DNA of 64,000 nucleotides from an uncultured Prevotellaceae bacterium (GCA_937916085.1 CALGGO010000015.1:20040-84039); one strand, 5' to 3'. Counted from the first letter of the stretch, positions 1 to 8,541 are shown. The notes: a model not told the origin generated them from the letters alone. Translations and numbers: made by a program.

Positions 1-623
1 TAAGTGTTTTAATAGCAGTGATTATAGCTCTGGCGTTCTATGCTGGAGCCTATGATGGTGTGAGCAAGTTGTTTGTGGAGGAAAACGGCGACTTGTTCAA
101 CTCTATCACCATGTCAACACGATATGAGCTGATAAACAACTATGGCAGAGCCGACAAGACCGAATTATATAATGACCTTCACACCGAAGAGACGCGCATT
201 CTTGCTCTCACCGACGAATATATGAAGATTGCCACCTCGTCGGCGCAGACTGTGGAGATGAAACTGCTGCACAAGTCTAAGCGCGATACCGTGATTGCCG
301 TTATCGAGACCGTTGCCGTGCCTTACAAAGACAGCCGCCTCACGTTCTACGACACCAAATGGAATAAGCTTGACGCCTCGAAGTTCATTAAGATCCCCAC
401 ATTCGATGACTTTATCTTGCCGTCGATGCCAAAAGACCTGCGAAACAACTTGGTAAACAGTATGATGATGACCATGATAGAGCTGCGGTTTGAGGGCGAG
501 ACTCTTGTGGCTCAATGCAACGCCAACGACTTCTTCATGGGCGAGGACTTCAACACTTTCCAGCCTTATTTGGCAAAGAAGGTGGTTTACACAATCAAGA
601 ATTGCACGTTCAAGAAGAAATAA
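1..623 (+). CDS. DUF3256-like exported protein, 5' end cut by window
   Basis: The reading frame is open to the left edge, so the true start is outside the window; the GTG at 18 is only an internal codon. The first visible residues (a run of Val, Leu, Ile and Ala) look like the hydrophobic core of a signal peptide or an N-terminal membrane anchor, so the protein is probably exported. The remaining 190 residues resemble the Bacteroidales family DUF3256 as I remember it, including a motif LTDEYMKIATSSAQ followed by an alternating beta-rich region and a basic C-terminus. No enzymatic motif is visible and the function of this family is unknown. It ends 6 bases before xseA and is probably cotranscribed with xseA and xseB. 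Confidence 0.7.
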   Translation, partial: SVLIAVIIALAFYAGAYDGVSKLFVEENGDLFNSITMSTRYELINNYGRADKTELYNDLHTEETRILALTDEYMKIATSSAQTVEMKLLHKSKRDTVIAVIETVAVPYKDSRLTFYDTKWNKLDASKFIKIPTFDDFILPSMPKDLRNNLVNSMMMTMIELRFEGETLVAQCNANDFFMGEDFNTFQPYLAKKVVYTIKNCTFKKK

Positions 624-629
624 TACATA

Positions 630-1922
630 ATGCCGCAATCTTTAACCCTACTGGAATATAACCGCCGCATCAAGAACTTGATGTACGACCCCGACGTGCA
701 GAACTGCTGGGTCACTGCCGAGACCAGCGACCTGCGCGTGAGCCGTGGGCATTGCTATCTGGAGTTGATACAGAAAGATGACAGTGGTGCCACGGTGGCA
801 AGGCTCGGCGCTGTGATTTGGGCTAACACTTTCGCGCGACTTGACGCGCAGTTTTTCCACGTCACCGGCAAGCATCTCGCCACTGGCATGAAGGTGATGG
901 TGAACGTGAACGCCAATTTCCATGAGCTATATGGCCTGAAGGCTGTCATCAACGGCATCAACCCGGAGTTCACGCTGGGCGATATGGAGCGCATCAGGCA
1001 GGAAATCATTGCACGCCTCACCAAAGAGGGCATTATCGATATGAACAAGCAGCTGTCGTGGCCACTTGTCCCACAGCGCATCGCAGTAATCTCGGCAAGA
1101 GGTGCGGCGGGATATGGCGACTTCCTTAACCAGCTGCATAACAATGCCTACGGGCTTAAGTTCTACACTTGCCTCTTCGAGTCGGTGATGCAGGGCGTGA
1201 ACACCGTGCCGAGTGTGATTGCCGCTCTAGACCGCGTTGCCGCAGTAGAGGAGATGTTTGACTGCGTGGTGATAATTCGTGGGGGTGGCTCCACAAGCGA
1301 CCTCAACTCTTTTGATAACTACGACCTGGGCGCCAATATCGCCCAGTTCCCGTTGCCCATCATCACCGGCATAGGCCATGACCGCGATGTCACGATTCCT
1401 GATAGGGTGTCGAAACTGCATGTCAAGACTCCGACTGAAGCCGCTGAATTCCTGGTGAGATGCGGCTTGGCACAGCTTAATCTGCTCAATGAGATGGCAA
1501 CGGCGGTGGTGAGTTCTTCACGCGAAGCGATAGTTCACGCCAGGGAGCAACTGTCGTATTATGGGAACTACATACCCCTCTCGGCACAGAAACTTGTTGA
1601 GACGAGCCGTGCGAGGCTCTTAGGATATGCGCAGTCCATTCCGCTAGTGCTCAAGGCGCGAATTGATAGTGAGAAGTCGCATTTAGACCGTCTCGTTGAA
1701 GCGACAAAGACAGCGGTGGCAGCCAGCATGGAGCGTGAGCGCATGAGGCTCACGGCGCTCACCGACAAGGTGCAGCTGCTCTCGCCGCAGAATATACTCG
1801 ACCGTGGCTATTCGCTCACCACCCTTAACGGTCATGTGGTGACGAGCGTCGCCGCCATCAAGCAAGGTGACAAACTGGTTACTACGTTGAAAGACGGCAA
1901 GATTGAAAGTGTTGTAGAATAA
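630..1922 (+). CDS. xseA: Exodeoxyribonuclease VII large subunit
   Basis: Catalytic subunit of exonuclease VII, which degrades single-stranded DNA from both ends in the cytoplasm. The 430 residues have the expected order: an N-terminal OB-fold nucleic-acid binding domain (about 1-100), a central catalytic domain (about 120-330) with the family signature RGGGSTSDLNSFD near residue 216, and a helical/coiled C-terminal part ending in a beta hairpin with NILDRGYSLT. Length is normal. It follows the DUF3256 gene by 6 bases and precedes xseB by 16 bases, the usual xseA-xseB order. The ATG at 630 is the first in frame and sits just after the upstream stop codon. Confidence 0.95.
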   Translation: MPQSLTLLEYNRRIKNLMYDPDVQNCWVTAETSDLRVSRGHCYLELIQKDDSGATVARLGAVIWANTFARLDAQFFHVTGKHLATGMKVMVNVNANFHELYGLKAVINGINPEFTLGDMERIRQEIIARLTKEGIIDMNKQLSWPLVPQRIAVISARGAAGYGDFLNQLHNNAYGLKFYTCLFESVMQGVNTVPSVIAALDRVAAVEEMFDCVVIIRGGGSTSDLNSFDNYDLGANIAQFPLPIITGIGHDRDVTIPDRVSKLHVKTPTEAAEFLVRCGLAQLNLLNEMATAVVSSSREAIVHAREQLSYYGNYIPLSAQKLVETSRARLLGYAQSIPLVLKARIDSEKSHLDRLVEATKTAVAASMERERMRLTALTDKVQLLSPQNILDRGYSLTTLNGHVVTSVAAIKQGDKLVTTLKDGKIESVVE

Positions 1923-1938
1923 AAAATAATAATGATAT

Positions 1939-2163
1939 ATGGAAAATCAAGAAATCGAGAAAATGACCTACACTCAAGCTGTCAATGAGCTTGGGGAGAT
2001 AGTGAAGAAGATGCAAAGCCCCGAGTGCAGCATCGACAATCTGAGTCAATACACTGCTCGCTCACTGCAGCTACTCAAAGTGTGCAAAGCAAAACTCACC
2101 GCCACCGATGAGGAACTCAAGAAAGTCCTCGACGAGATGAGCGACGATAAAAACAATGCATAA
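1939..2163 (+). CDS. xseB: Exodeoxyribonuclease VII small subunit
   Basis: Short 74-residue all-helical protein with the small-subunit pattern: YTQAVNELGEIVKKMQ, then a conserved Leu/Ser/Ala-rich second helix (ARSLQLLKVCKAKL) and a charged tail. Several copies bind one XseA subunit along its coiled coil and are needed for stable nuclease activity. Its place 16 bases after xseA confirms the call. The TAA stop is part of a short repeated word (GCATAATG, see 2156-2180), one of several genes in this window whose stop codon lies in a repeat unit. Confidence 0.93.
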   Translation: MENQEIEKMTYTQAVNELGEIVKKMQSPECSIDNLSQYTARSLQLLKVCKAKLTATDEELKKVLDEMSDDKNNA

Positions 2164-2276
2164 TGCACAATGCATAATGTAGGATATTTAATGAAACAAT
2201 GCTGATTATATGCTGAGCTACTACTATTGTCTTGTTAGCTCGTCAGCTTGTTAACTTGTCAGCTAAATTAATAATT
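2164..2276. repeat. Short-word repeat between xseB and the DUF2007 gene
   Basis: Begins with a duplicated word (AATGCATAATG, then again after GCAC) that includes the xseB stop codon. It continues with degenerate octamer words (TTGTTAGC, TCGTCAGC, TTGTTAAC, TTGTCAGC at about 2232-2264) of the same class as 12983-13141 and 19340-19497. No gene is seen here. Confidence 0.6.
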
Positions 2277-2531
2277 ATGGAAAAAGAAGATGATGTGGTT
2301 GTTTTCGCTATGTACGACAGCCCAGTTGATGCCAATATCGTGAAGGGTGTGCTTGAGAGCAACGGCGTGATTGCCGGTGTGATGGGTGACTCCACAGCCA
2401 ACGCACTAATGCAGGGATTTTCGCAAGGCACTATGCGCGTGGTAGTCTTTCGCAAAGACCTCCAAAAGGCACAGCAGATTATGGATTCAAGCCCCCTTGA
2501 ATCCTCCGACATGGATATGAATTTAGAGTAA
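2277..2531 (+). CDS. DUF2007-type putative signal-transducing protein
   Basis: 84-residue cytoplasmic protein. I chose the ATG at 2277 because the longer frame from 2232 would translate an intergenic word repeat. The sequence MEKEDDVVVFAMYDSPVDAN is followed by a conserved pattern (VLESNGVIAGVMGDS, then MRVVVFRKDLQKAQQIM) typical of the DUF2007 domain, a small ferredoxin-like alpha/beta fold related to the PII-like signalling proteins by annotation only. The ligand is unknown. It stands alone between xseB and the convergent mltG. Confidence 0.7.
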   Translation: MEKEDDVVVFAMYDSPVDANIVKGVLESNGVIAGVMGDSTANALMQGFSQGTMRVVVFRKDLQKAQQIMDSSPLESSDMDMNLE

Positions 2532-2541
2532 GCGTAGAGAA

Positions 2542-2639
2542 ACTTAACACTTACCACTTATTACTTGCTACTTGCTACTTGCTACTTACTACTTACTACT
2601 TACTACTTACTACTTAAAACTTACTACTTAAAACTTACC
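2542..2639. repeat. Heptamer array, 14 units of ACTTNNN
   Basis: Fourteen consecutive 7-base words, each starting ACTT (ACTTAAC, ACTTACC, ACTTATT, ACTTGCT three times, ACTTACT four times, then ACTTAAA/ACTTACT alternating, ACTTACC). Read on the minus strand it is TAAGTNN repeated. The mltG stop codon (2635-2637) lies inside the last word. Confidence 0.9.
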
Positions 2640-3732
2640 TCCTTATCCCTCTTTCTTTCAGCGCTTGGTGGTACTTGGCTGCGTAGGCTTCGTGCTGGTC
2701 ATAAGTCTCGGCAAAGTTGTGGTAGCCCGAAAAGTCTTCCTTGGCGCACATGTAGATGTAGTTGTGCTGCGGAGCGTCGAGCACGGCATCAATCGACGAT
2801 TTCTCGGGAAGGCAGATGGGACCAGGGGGCAGACCGAAAACATAATAGGTGTTCCACGGCGACTGCACGCTGCAATCCTCAAAGGTGATGCGGCGCAGGG
2901 CGAAATTCTTGAGTGCGAATTTCACCGTTGGGTCGGCCTGCAGTTTCATGTGCTGTTTCAGGCGGTTCATATACAGGCGAGCTACCATGCCTTTCTCGTC
3001 GGCCTTATTGGTCTCTCCTTCAACGATAGAAGCCAGGGTCACCACCTCATTGGGTGTGAGTCCCAATTTCTCGGCTTTTGCCTTGCGCTCGTCGTTCCAG
3101 AACTGATCGTTGAATTTTTTCATGTGCTGCATGAGCTTGGCAGGCTCCACATCCCACAGGAACTGGTAGGTGTCGGCCATGAAAAGCCCCGTGACGTTGT
3201 CGGGCGTCATCCCCACGCTTTGGCACAGCTCTTTATCGTTGAAAGCGGCGAGAAACTCCTCTTTGGGACGCATGAGAGTCTTTGCCAAACGTACAGCGAG
3301 GTCTTCCTTCGTGCGCAGGTTGTTGATGGTGACTTTCACCTCATTGGCAGCGCCACTGCGCAGATGCCGGGCGACGCTGAATGCGCTCTCACCCTTTTTG
3401 ATCTTGAAAGCTCCCTGTCGTTTGCTCAAGTCGGCGTGGGTATATTCAAGCAGCGACACCACCTTGCTGGCAAACTGGTCACTGGTATTCTGTGCGAGAG
3501 AGTCTTTGATAGCTTCTATGCTAGTGCCTTTGCGAATTAGCAACGTGGCATCTTTGTCGCTTTTGGTTGTGAGATATGGAGCCAAAATTATTGCTCCTAT
3601 CGCCGCCAGCGCTACAAGTGCTACCGAGCAAACTGTCATCCACTTTTTCCATGTGGGCTTCTTGCTTGGTTTTGGGGTTGCTCTTTTGATTGTTCTTGCT
3701 CTCGATGTGGTCTTTTTCTTGTTCTCTGCCAT
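2635..3732 (-). CDS. mltG: Endolytic murein transglycosylase MltG
   Basis: Inner-membrane lytic transglycosylase of the YceG/MltG family, which cleaves nascent glycan strands and sets their length. From the ATG at 3732 the protein is 365 residues: a cytoplasmic Lys/Arg-rich N-terminus (1-30), one transmembrane segment (about 32-54), a LysM-like region (60-130), and the catalytic YceG domain. The catalytic glutamate is expected at E238 in ASIVEGET, and LQADPTVKFAL follows as in other MltG proteins. A longer TTG start at 3747 is possible but less likely. A promoter-like TACCTTTGC lies upstream at 3775-3783. Confidence 0.95.
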   Translation of the reverse strand: MAENKKKTTSRARTIKRATPKPSKKPTWKKWMTVCSVALVALAAIGAIILAPYLTTKSDKDATLLIRKGTSIEAIKDSLAQNTSDQFASKVVSLLEYTHADLSKRQGAFKIKKGESAFSVARHLRSGAANEVKVTINNLRTKEDLAVRLAKTLMRPKEEFLAAFNDKELCQSVGMTPDNVTGLFMADTYQFLWDVEPAKLMQHMKKFNDQFWNDERKAKAEKLGLTPNEVVTLASIVEGETNKADEKGMVARLYMNRLKQHMKLQADPTVKFALKNFALRRITFEDCSVQSPWNTYYVFGLPPGPICLPEKSSIDAVLDAPQHNYIYMCAKEDFSGYHNFAETYDQHEAYAAKYHQALKERGIRR

Positions 3733-3774
3733 TACTTCGTAAATCAAAAAGTTCGAATGATATTGTAAAGCGTT

Positions 3775-3783
3775 GCAAAGGTA
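3775..3783 (-). promoter_or_regulatory. Promoter -7 element for mltG
   Basis: Minus-strand TACCTTTGC, matching the Bacteroidetes -7 consensus TAnnTTTG, about 43 bases before the mltG ATG. No clear TTTG -33 box is seen. Confidence 0.55.
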
Positions 3784-3850
3784 GTAAAAAGTTGTCAGTT
3801 TTCAGTTATCAGTTGTCAGTTTTTGTTCCCGGTGTTCAAAAGTTGTAAGA

Positions 3851-3888
3851 AAAAAAGCGTGACCTTATCATTGAAGGTCACGCTTTTT
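3851..3888. terminator. Hairpin with A and T runs
   Basis: Perfect stem AAAAAGCGTGACCTT pairing with AAGGTCACGCTTTTT around a 7-base loop. Its A and T flanks let it act in either direction. It lies between the secreted-tail fragment (3970) and mltG's promoter, so it most likely ends leftward transcription from the 4.5 kb region. Confidence 0.85.
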
Positions 3889-3969
3889 ATTTTGAGTGTT
3901 AGATGTGTAGAGGGGAGAGTATAACGAAGAGAACGTTATGTCTCAAAACTCTAACCTCTAACCTTTTTA

Positions 3970-4188
3970 TTATTTCACAACCTTAGTTGTTGAAGTAGTG
4001 CCGTCGGCATTGGTGGTAACCACGATGTTCACGCCCTTGAATGGACGGTCGCTAACGCGGCCCATGGCGTCGATGTACTTAACCGAAACAGCGTTGCTTG
4101 CATTGATGGTGCTGATGGCGGTGTTGCCATCGTCCTCAAGAACTACTACCTCAGGAACATTCTCAAGGTCAACGTCTATGAGAACAGT
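3970..4188 (-). pseudogene. C-terminal fragment of a secreted T9SS-like-tail protein
   Basis: About 72 codons ending in a TAA at 3970-3972 encode the same terminal module seen on intact secreted proteins in this window: a Thr-Ala-Ile-Ser linker, then VKYIDAMGRVSDRPFKG and a final DGTTSTTKVVK. There is no start codon, signal peptide or body: the homology stops at about 4188, two bases before the stop codon of the PAS gene. Upstream in the same frame the translation is only out-of-frame PAS sequence. I read it as the remnant of a secreted-protein gene whose body was lost when the PAS gene came to lie beside it. A translationally coupled short product cannot be excluded. Confidence 0.7.
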
Positions 4189-4190
4189 CG

Positions 4191-4520
4191 CTAGTCGCGG
4201 TTGTAATGCGGCATGTCGTTGGGGATGACCATTGAGATTTCCACCATGCCGGCGACTTTGCCGTTGACGCGCCAGGGCGACTGGTAAATCATTTTGCGCT
4301 GTCCGTTTTTGGTGATGGTGTAGGCGTTGATGGTGTCGCTCTCCATCATGTGCCTGATCATCTGTTGCGAGCGTTCGTTGTGGCAGGGGAAGAGGTTTTG
4401 CCCCACCATCGACTTGCCGCCTTTGTTGAATGTCTCTCGTGATTTCTCGTTCATGTAAATCACTTTCCCTTCGGTGTCGCACACCGTTACTGCGCAATGC
4501 AGTTGTTCTGCCCAATCCAT
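4191..4520 (-). CDS. Single PAS-domain protein
   Basis: 109 residues, essentially one PAS fold: a short N-terminal helix, AVTVCDTEGKVIYMNEKSRE as the first beta pair, a GQNLFPCHNERS segment in the helical cap, and closing strands ending in GMVEISMVIP. No histidine kinase, GGDEF or DNA-binding part is attached, so it must act as a free sensor or through a partner. The conserved CH pair in the cap is also common in stand-alone bacterial PAS proteins, but I do not know the ligand. The stop codon is immediately followed by the tail fragment at 3970-4188 on the same strand. Confidence 0.8.
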   Translation of the reverse strand: MDWAEQLHCAVTVCDTEGKVIYMNEKSRETFNKGGKSMVGQNLFPCHNERSQQMIRHMMESDTINAYTITKNGQRKMIYQSPWRVNGKVAGMVEISMVIPNDMPHYNRD

Positions 4521-4539
4521 AATTTTTAGTTTTCACACA

Positions 4540-4619
4540 GTGTCGCTTCGCTCCACAATGTGTTAGTTATTAGTTATGTTTTTCTAGATTTTCTAGAAAT
4601 TCTAGATTGTCTAGAATAA
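4540..4619. repeat. Nonamer array containing CTAGA
   Basis: Five CTAGA pentamers spaced exactly 9 bases apart within about 4585-4625 (TTTTCTAGA-type words), preceded by a copy of CGCTTCGCTCCACAATGTG that recurs at about 45755-45773. Related TCTAGA words occur at 46903-46930 and 48548-48593. It runs up to the stop of the next gene. Confidence 0.75.
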
Positions 4620-5585
4620 CTAGAGTTTAACACTTAAAATTAGTTTCCTGAAGTAGCTCACACCCTCGTAGAGTTGCATGAAGTTGCTGGCGGTGGGGGT
4701 GTTGTCGAGGTGCTGGCGCACAGCCTCCTCGGGGTGGAACTGAACGCCCAGGGCGAAGGGTTTGTCTTTGCGCTCTATCGCCTCGATGATGTTGGTGTCC
4801 TGAGTGGGAGTGATGCCAGTGACCTTGAGTTCGGTGCCTTCCACGCTTCCCACCACCTGATGGTGCCACGACGGCACATTCTTGATTTCATCGCTCAGCA
4901 CGATGCTGTAGAGCAACGACGAGTGGTCAATGACCTGCACGTCGTGAGGGGTGTAATGTCGTTTGTCGCTGGCGTCACGCAGCGAGCGGTGCAGGTTGTT
5001 ATATTCCACACCTTGCGCCGAGTAATAGGTGCCAAGGTCCTGAATCATCGTCGCCCCCGACACCACGGCGAGCATCTGCATGCCTCGGCACAGCCCCAGC
5101 ACCGGGATGTCGTTGTCGAGGCAATATGCCATCGTGAGATATTCTGACACGTCGCGGGTGGCGTCGCACTCATCGCCAGCGATACCATGCCACGGCTGAG
5201 GCTCACGCAGTAGGGTGGGGCTGATGTCGTCGCCACCCAGGAACACTACTGCGTCGATGCCTCGCATCAGCGAGTCGATAGCGGTGCCACGATAGGTGTC
5301 GCGCTTCACAATCTCGGCATATTGCAGTAGCAACACGCCATCGTTGTCAAGATACTTTTTTTGAAGCTCATCGTCGTCATAGTCAAAGCTGCTAGGCCAC
5401 ATCTGTGGCAGGATCACCGCCTCGCCGCCGGCCAGCTCGATGGAACGCGCTACACGGTCGTAGGCTTTAAGGTTAGGCTGCCACGCCATCCCCACTCGCA
5501 CCTGCGCAATGGCTGCATCACAGATGCTAGTTAGTAGCACAACAAGTAGTGCGATTCTAAGAATGATATTTTTACTTTTTTCCAT
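4620..5585 (-). CDS. Secreted class I glutamine amidotransferase-like hydrolase (peptidase C26)
   Basis: 321 residues with an N-terminal signal peptide (about 1-27, cleaved near AIAQ). The body is a gamma-glutamyl hydrolase / PuuD-type domain: the nucleophile elbow GLCRGMQ puts the catalytic cysteine at C166, and QFHPE gives H284 and E286 of the triad. FLGGDDISP is the oxyanion strand seen in this family. It probably hydrolyses a gamma-glutamyl amide in the periplasm; the substrate is not evident. I use the ATG at 5585 because the GTG alternative at 5603 would lie at or before the transcription start predicted from the -7 element at 5605-5613. Confidence 0.88.
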   Translation of the reverse strand: MEKSKNIILRIALLVVLLTSICDAAIAQVRVGMAWQPNLKAYDRVARSIELAGGEAVILPQMWPSSFDYDDDELQKKYLDNDGVLLLQYAEIVKRDTYRGTAIDSLMRGIDAVVFLGGDDISPTLLREPQPWHGIAGDECDATRDVSEYLTMAYCLDNDIPVLGLCRGMQMLAVVSGATMIQDLGTYYSAQGVEYNNLHRSLRDASDKRHYTPHDVQVIDHSSLLYSIVLSDEIKNVPSWHHQVVGSVEGTELKVTGITPTQDTNIIEAIERKDKPFALGVQFHPEEAVRQHLDNTPTASNFMQLYEGVSYFRKLILSVKL

Positions 5586-5604
5586 AAAAAAGCATTTTTC
5601 CACT

Positions 5605-5613
5605 GCAAACTTA
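5605..5613 (-). promoter_or_regulatory. Promoter -7 element for the C26 hydrolase
   Basis: Minus-strand TAAGTTTGC, fitting TAnnTTTG. The predicted start of transcription, roughly 7 bases downstream, falls just before the ATG at 5585, giving a short leader. A plus-strand TATTTTTGT at 5626-5634 may serve the divergent secreted gene. Confidence 0.5.
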
Positions 5614-5714
5614 CAAAAAAAATACTATTTTTGTATCGTTAAATTATTTATTTTTGAATTCTCGAATTTTTGAACGCTCGAAAACTAATTCACGAACAAC
5701 AAAAAATAAAAACT

Positions 5715-7544
5715 ATGAAAAAAATTACTCTTTTACTTTTGGTTTTGGCACTTGTGTGTCTTAATGCAGGGGCGCAGGGGGTGACGGCGGCTTTTGGTGC
5801 TAGCGAGGCTATGGTGCCCTATTATGAGATGGGGTGGGACAGCCAGACCGAGTTCAACACTTGGACTTACACCAGCACCAGTTCCTCCACATGGAAGCTC
5901 GGCAACCCAAGCAAGTCGTTCTCTACTATCGACAGCAACAGCCAGTCGTCGATGATTCTCAATTATGCCGGCGGACAGAACGAGGTTGCCACCTCGCCCG
6001 CTATTGAAGTACTTGACAATAGCCAACTTGAATTCTACTGCTATGCTAGCGGCATTTACTTGGTGTATGGCGCATGGAAACTATATGCCATCGCTGACGG
6101 CAATTCCACATTGCTCATTGACCAGTTCCAATGGGCTCAGAATGTGGGCTACGACGGTCCCAGCTGGGAGAAATTCACCGTTGACCTCGCCGACTATGCT
6201 GGCAAAAGCGTGCAGTTCTCGTTTGTCTATCAAGGCGACTACGGCGAGGATGAGGCTATTGACGGCTTCAAAATCAAGCAAGCCAACTCTGGCGATGATG
6301 CAACAATCAATATCAAGGAGGGCGAGAGCGTACACTTCCTTGACATGAGCAGTGGCAATGTGACATCATGGAATTGGACCTTCGAGGGCGGCACTCCCGC
6401 CACCAGCACCGAGCAGAACCCCGTGGTGACATATAACAAGGCTGGTTCGTACTCCGTTACCCTTGCCGTGGGCGACGGCAGCACAACCGCCACCACCACC
6501 CGTGAGGCTTACGTCAACGTTGAAGGCGAGGCACCTGTCGCCAACATCGGTTTGCCCGTTGGAGCTTATCAGTCGCCGTGGGTATATATGTTTGTGCCAA
6601 CCAACGTGCCTCTCACGTTCACCGATGCCAGCACCGGCAACCCATCGCAATGGGCTTGGACTTTCCAGGGCACCGATCTTGCCACCAGCGACGAACAGAA
6701 CCCAACAGTGACTTATACTCAAGAAGGCAACTTTGGCATTCGTCTCGAAGTGTTCAACGATATGGGCAGCAATGTGTTTGAGACTGTTGACGACGCTATC
6801 CAGGCAGGTGGCGAGCAGGAAATCTGGAACATCGCTCCCGAAGAGAACGGCGACCTGATGATGATGGAGATGGGGTGGTATGGCAACTATGCAGGCACTA
6901 ACTGGCTCGGTATGGGCGAGTTTGCCGAGCACTTCGACGCGCCACTCGCCGATGCCACCATCAGCAAGGTGAACATCTACTTTGGCAAGACTACAGCCGC
7001 ATCGACCGATGCCGACATCGTAGTGAAGATTGTCGCCGCTGGCGACGATGGCATGCCAGGGGAGATTCTGGGCAGCACCAGCATCAAGGCAGGTGACCTT
7101 GCCTTCGACCCAACTACCGTCAACGCCACCGAGTTTGTCTTCGACACTCCCGTAAGTGTGAAGGCTGGCACCGAGTTCTTCGCTATGGTGGGACCATTCC
7201 CCAACAATAACGGCGACGACATCGCTATCTTGCTGTGCCGCCGCGATGTGGGCGAGAAATGCACTGGCTACCATTTCGTCTATGACGAGGATGCCAACTA
7301 CAACTACCTCGAGACCGGCACTTGGTACCAGAATGTTGATGACCCCATCTCTATGGCTATCGCTCCCGTGCTCAAGTATGCGGCGCCAACTGCCATCAGC
7401 ACCGTTGCTGGCGACAAGGAGGAGATCTCTCACACCTACTATAATGTTGCCGGCATGGCAAGCGACAAGCCTTTTGATGGCATCAACATCGTGGTGACTC
7501 ACTACAGCGACGGCTCACAATCTGCGACTAAGATAATACGTTAA
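5715..7544 (+). CDS. Secreted two-PKD-domain protein with T9SS-like tail
   Basis: 609 residues from the ATG at 5715, which gives a clean signal peptide (MKKITLLLLVLALVCLNAGA). The first 180 residues look like a beta-sandwich carbohydrate or MAM-like domain (aromatic-rich, with SWEKFTVDLADYAGKSVQF). Two PKD domains follow at about 205-270 (SWNWTFEGGTPAT) and 300-365 (QWAWTFQGTDLAT), then a second beta-sandwich of about 200 residues. The terminal module (YYNVAGMASDKPFDG, then DGSQSATKIIR) resembles a type IX secretion C-terminal signal, so cell-surface display or secretion is likely. No catalytic residues are recognisable. A strong terminator follows. Confidence 0.8.
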   Translation: MKKITLLLLVLALVCLNAGAQGVTAAFGASEAMVPYYEMGWDSQTEFNTWTYTSTSSSTWKLGNPSKSFSTIDSNSQSSMILNYAGGQNEVATSPAIEVLDNSQLEFYCYASGIYLVYGAWKLYAIADGNSTLLIDQFQWAQNVGYDGPSWEKFTVDLADYAGKSVQFSFVYQGDYGEDEAIDGFKIKQANSGDDATINIKEGESVHFLDMSSGNVTSWNWTFEGGTPATSTEQNPVVTYNKAGSYSVTLAVGDGSTTATTTREAYVNVEGEAPVANIGLPVGAYQSPWVYMFVPTNVPLTFTDASTGNPSQWAWTFQGTDLATSDEQNPTVTYTQEGNFGIRLEVFNDMGSNVFETVDDAIQAGGEQEIWNIAPEENGDLMMMEMGWYGNYAGTNWLGMGEFAEHFDAPLADATISKVNIYFGKTTAASTDADIVVKIVAAGDDGMPGEILGSTSIKAGDLAFDPTTVNATEFVFDTPVSVKAGTEFFAMVGPFPNNNGDDIAILLCRRDVGEKCTGYHFVYDEDANYNYLETGTWYQNVDDPISMAIAPVLKYAAPTAISTVAGDKEEISHTYYNVAGMASDKPFDGINIVVTHYSDGSQSATKIIR

Positions 7545-7558
7545 TATATAACATTTTA

Positions 7559-7610
7559 AGGCGTGTCGATGTTGCTTTCAAAAATGCAATAATTCGACAC
7601 GCCTTTTTCT
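7559..7610 (+). terminator. Rho-independent terminator after the PKD protein
   Basis: Stem AGGCGTGTCGA pairing with TCGACACGCCT around a 24-base loop, followed by TTTTCTTTTTTTTT on the plus strand. Confidence 0.88.
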
Positions 7611-7687
7611 TTTTTTTTGAAAAGATTTGCTCAGCTCACTATTTTTTGCGAAATTTGCTGATTAATAATCAAAAAAGAAAAGAAAAC

Positions 7688-8380
7688 ATGAAACGAAGTG
7701 CCTTGCTATTGCTTTTTATTGTGTCGATAGTGACCTCGGTCGCTGCCGAGGAGTTGCTCACATTCGACAGGAAAAACTATATGGGATGGATTTATACTCG
7801 TAGCGACGTGGATTTGAGTAATGAAAATATTGGCAGCAATAGGATTACCCTCTATCACTATGGCGATGACGATTACACCCTTGTGTCGCCTATGGTAGAA
7901 ACCACAGGACTCAGCAGTATTGTCGTGAAAGTTACTGGAAAATCAATCATCTCGGAAGATGATGAAAATGTCTATAGTCCCACAAAAGGCTCTCCCACAG
8001 TGGAGTTGCTTAATGAAAATGGCGAGGTGATAAAGTCGTCAAAGCATTATTTCACCACTGCCGAGGTTGACCGGTATTTTGAGGTAAACTTCGACATCAG
8101 TGACATTACCGCTAATAGGTTCAAACTGAGGCTTGCGTGCTGGGATGCTGATATGAACTCGGCGTTGGCAATCAGGAAGGTCGTTGTTGAGGATTGCGCG
8201 CTACTAGGCGATGTGAATGGCGACGGCGTGGTAACCAGTGCCGATGTCACAGCCCTTTATGACTATCTGCTCAATAATAACACCAGTAACTTGATTAATG
8301 GCGATGTGAACGGTGACGGCGACATCACCAGTGCTGACGTTACTGCGGTATATAATGTCCTGTTGGGAATTGCTCAGTAG
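7688..8380 (+). CDS. Small secreted protein with dockerin-like C-terminus
   Basis: 230 residues from the ATG at 7688; the signal peptide is MKRSALLLLFIVSIVTSVAA. A beta-rich domain of about 145 residues, of no family I recognise, is followed by a pair of calcium-binding dockerin-like repeats: GDVNGDGVVTSADVTALYDY and GDVNGDGDITSADVTAVYNV. Each has the D-x-N-x-D-G loop of an F-hand motif. The body pattern (a stated mean difference, VVKVTGKSI, then LRLACWDADM) suggests a small jelly roll. It may be a binding accessory, but no ligand is evident. It ends inside the word-repeat region at 8381. Confidence 0.75.
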   Translation: MKRSALLLLFIVSIVTSVAAEELLTFDRKNYMGWIYTRSDVDLSNENIGSNRITLYHYGDDDYTLVSPMVETTGLSSIVVKVTGKSIISEDDENVYSPTKGSPTVELLNENGEVIKSSKHYFTTAEVDRYFEVNFDISDITANRFKLRLACWDADMNSALAIRKVVVEDCALLGDVNGDGVVTSADVTALYDYLLNNNTSNLINGDVNGDGDITSADVTAVYNVLLGIAQ

Positions 8381-8541
8381 CTGACTAGTAAACAAGCTGA
8401 CGAGCAGACGAGCAGACGAGACAAGTGAAGAGTTGAGAGTGACAGCGCTTCGCGCAACTAACTAGCACGAAGTGCGGCTAACTAGCGAGCAAAGCGAGCG
8501 GCAAACTAGTGAAACGGCAAACTAGCGCGAAGCGCGGCAAA
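8381..8541. repeat. Octamer and GCAAACTAGTG-type word repeats
   Basis: Starts with octamer words (GCTGACTA, AACAAGCTGACGAGCAGACG), then several copies of GGCAAACTAG separated by GAAGCGCG-type words. A 23-base stretch at 8496-8518 recurs exactly at 21777-21799. The M16 peptidase stop codon (8542-8544) lies inside the final GCAAACTAGTG word. No coding sequence is seen. Confidence 0.85.

Noticed and set aside
4189..4536. Long minus-strand extension (188 codons) of the secreted tail fragment across the PAS gene
   Set aside because: Upstream of 4188 the translation is Arg/His/Gln-rich out-of-frame PAS sequence, so only the tail part is related to a protein.
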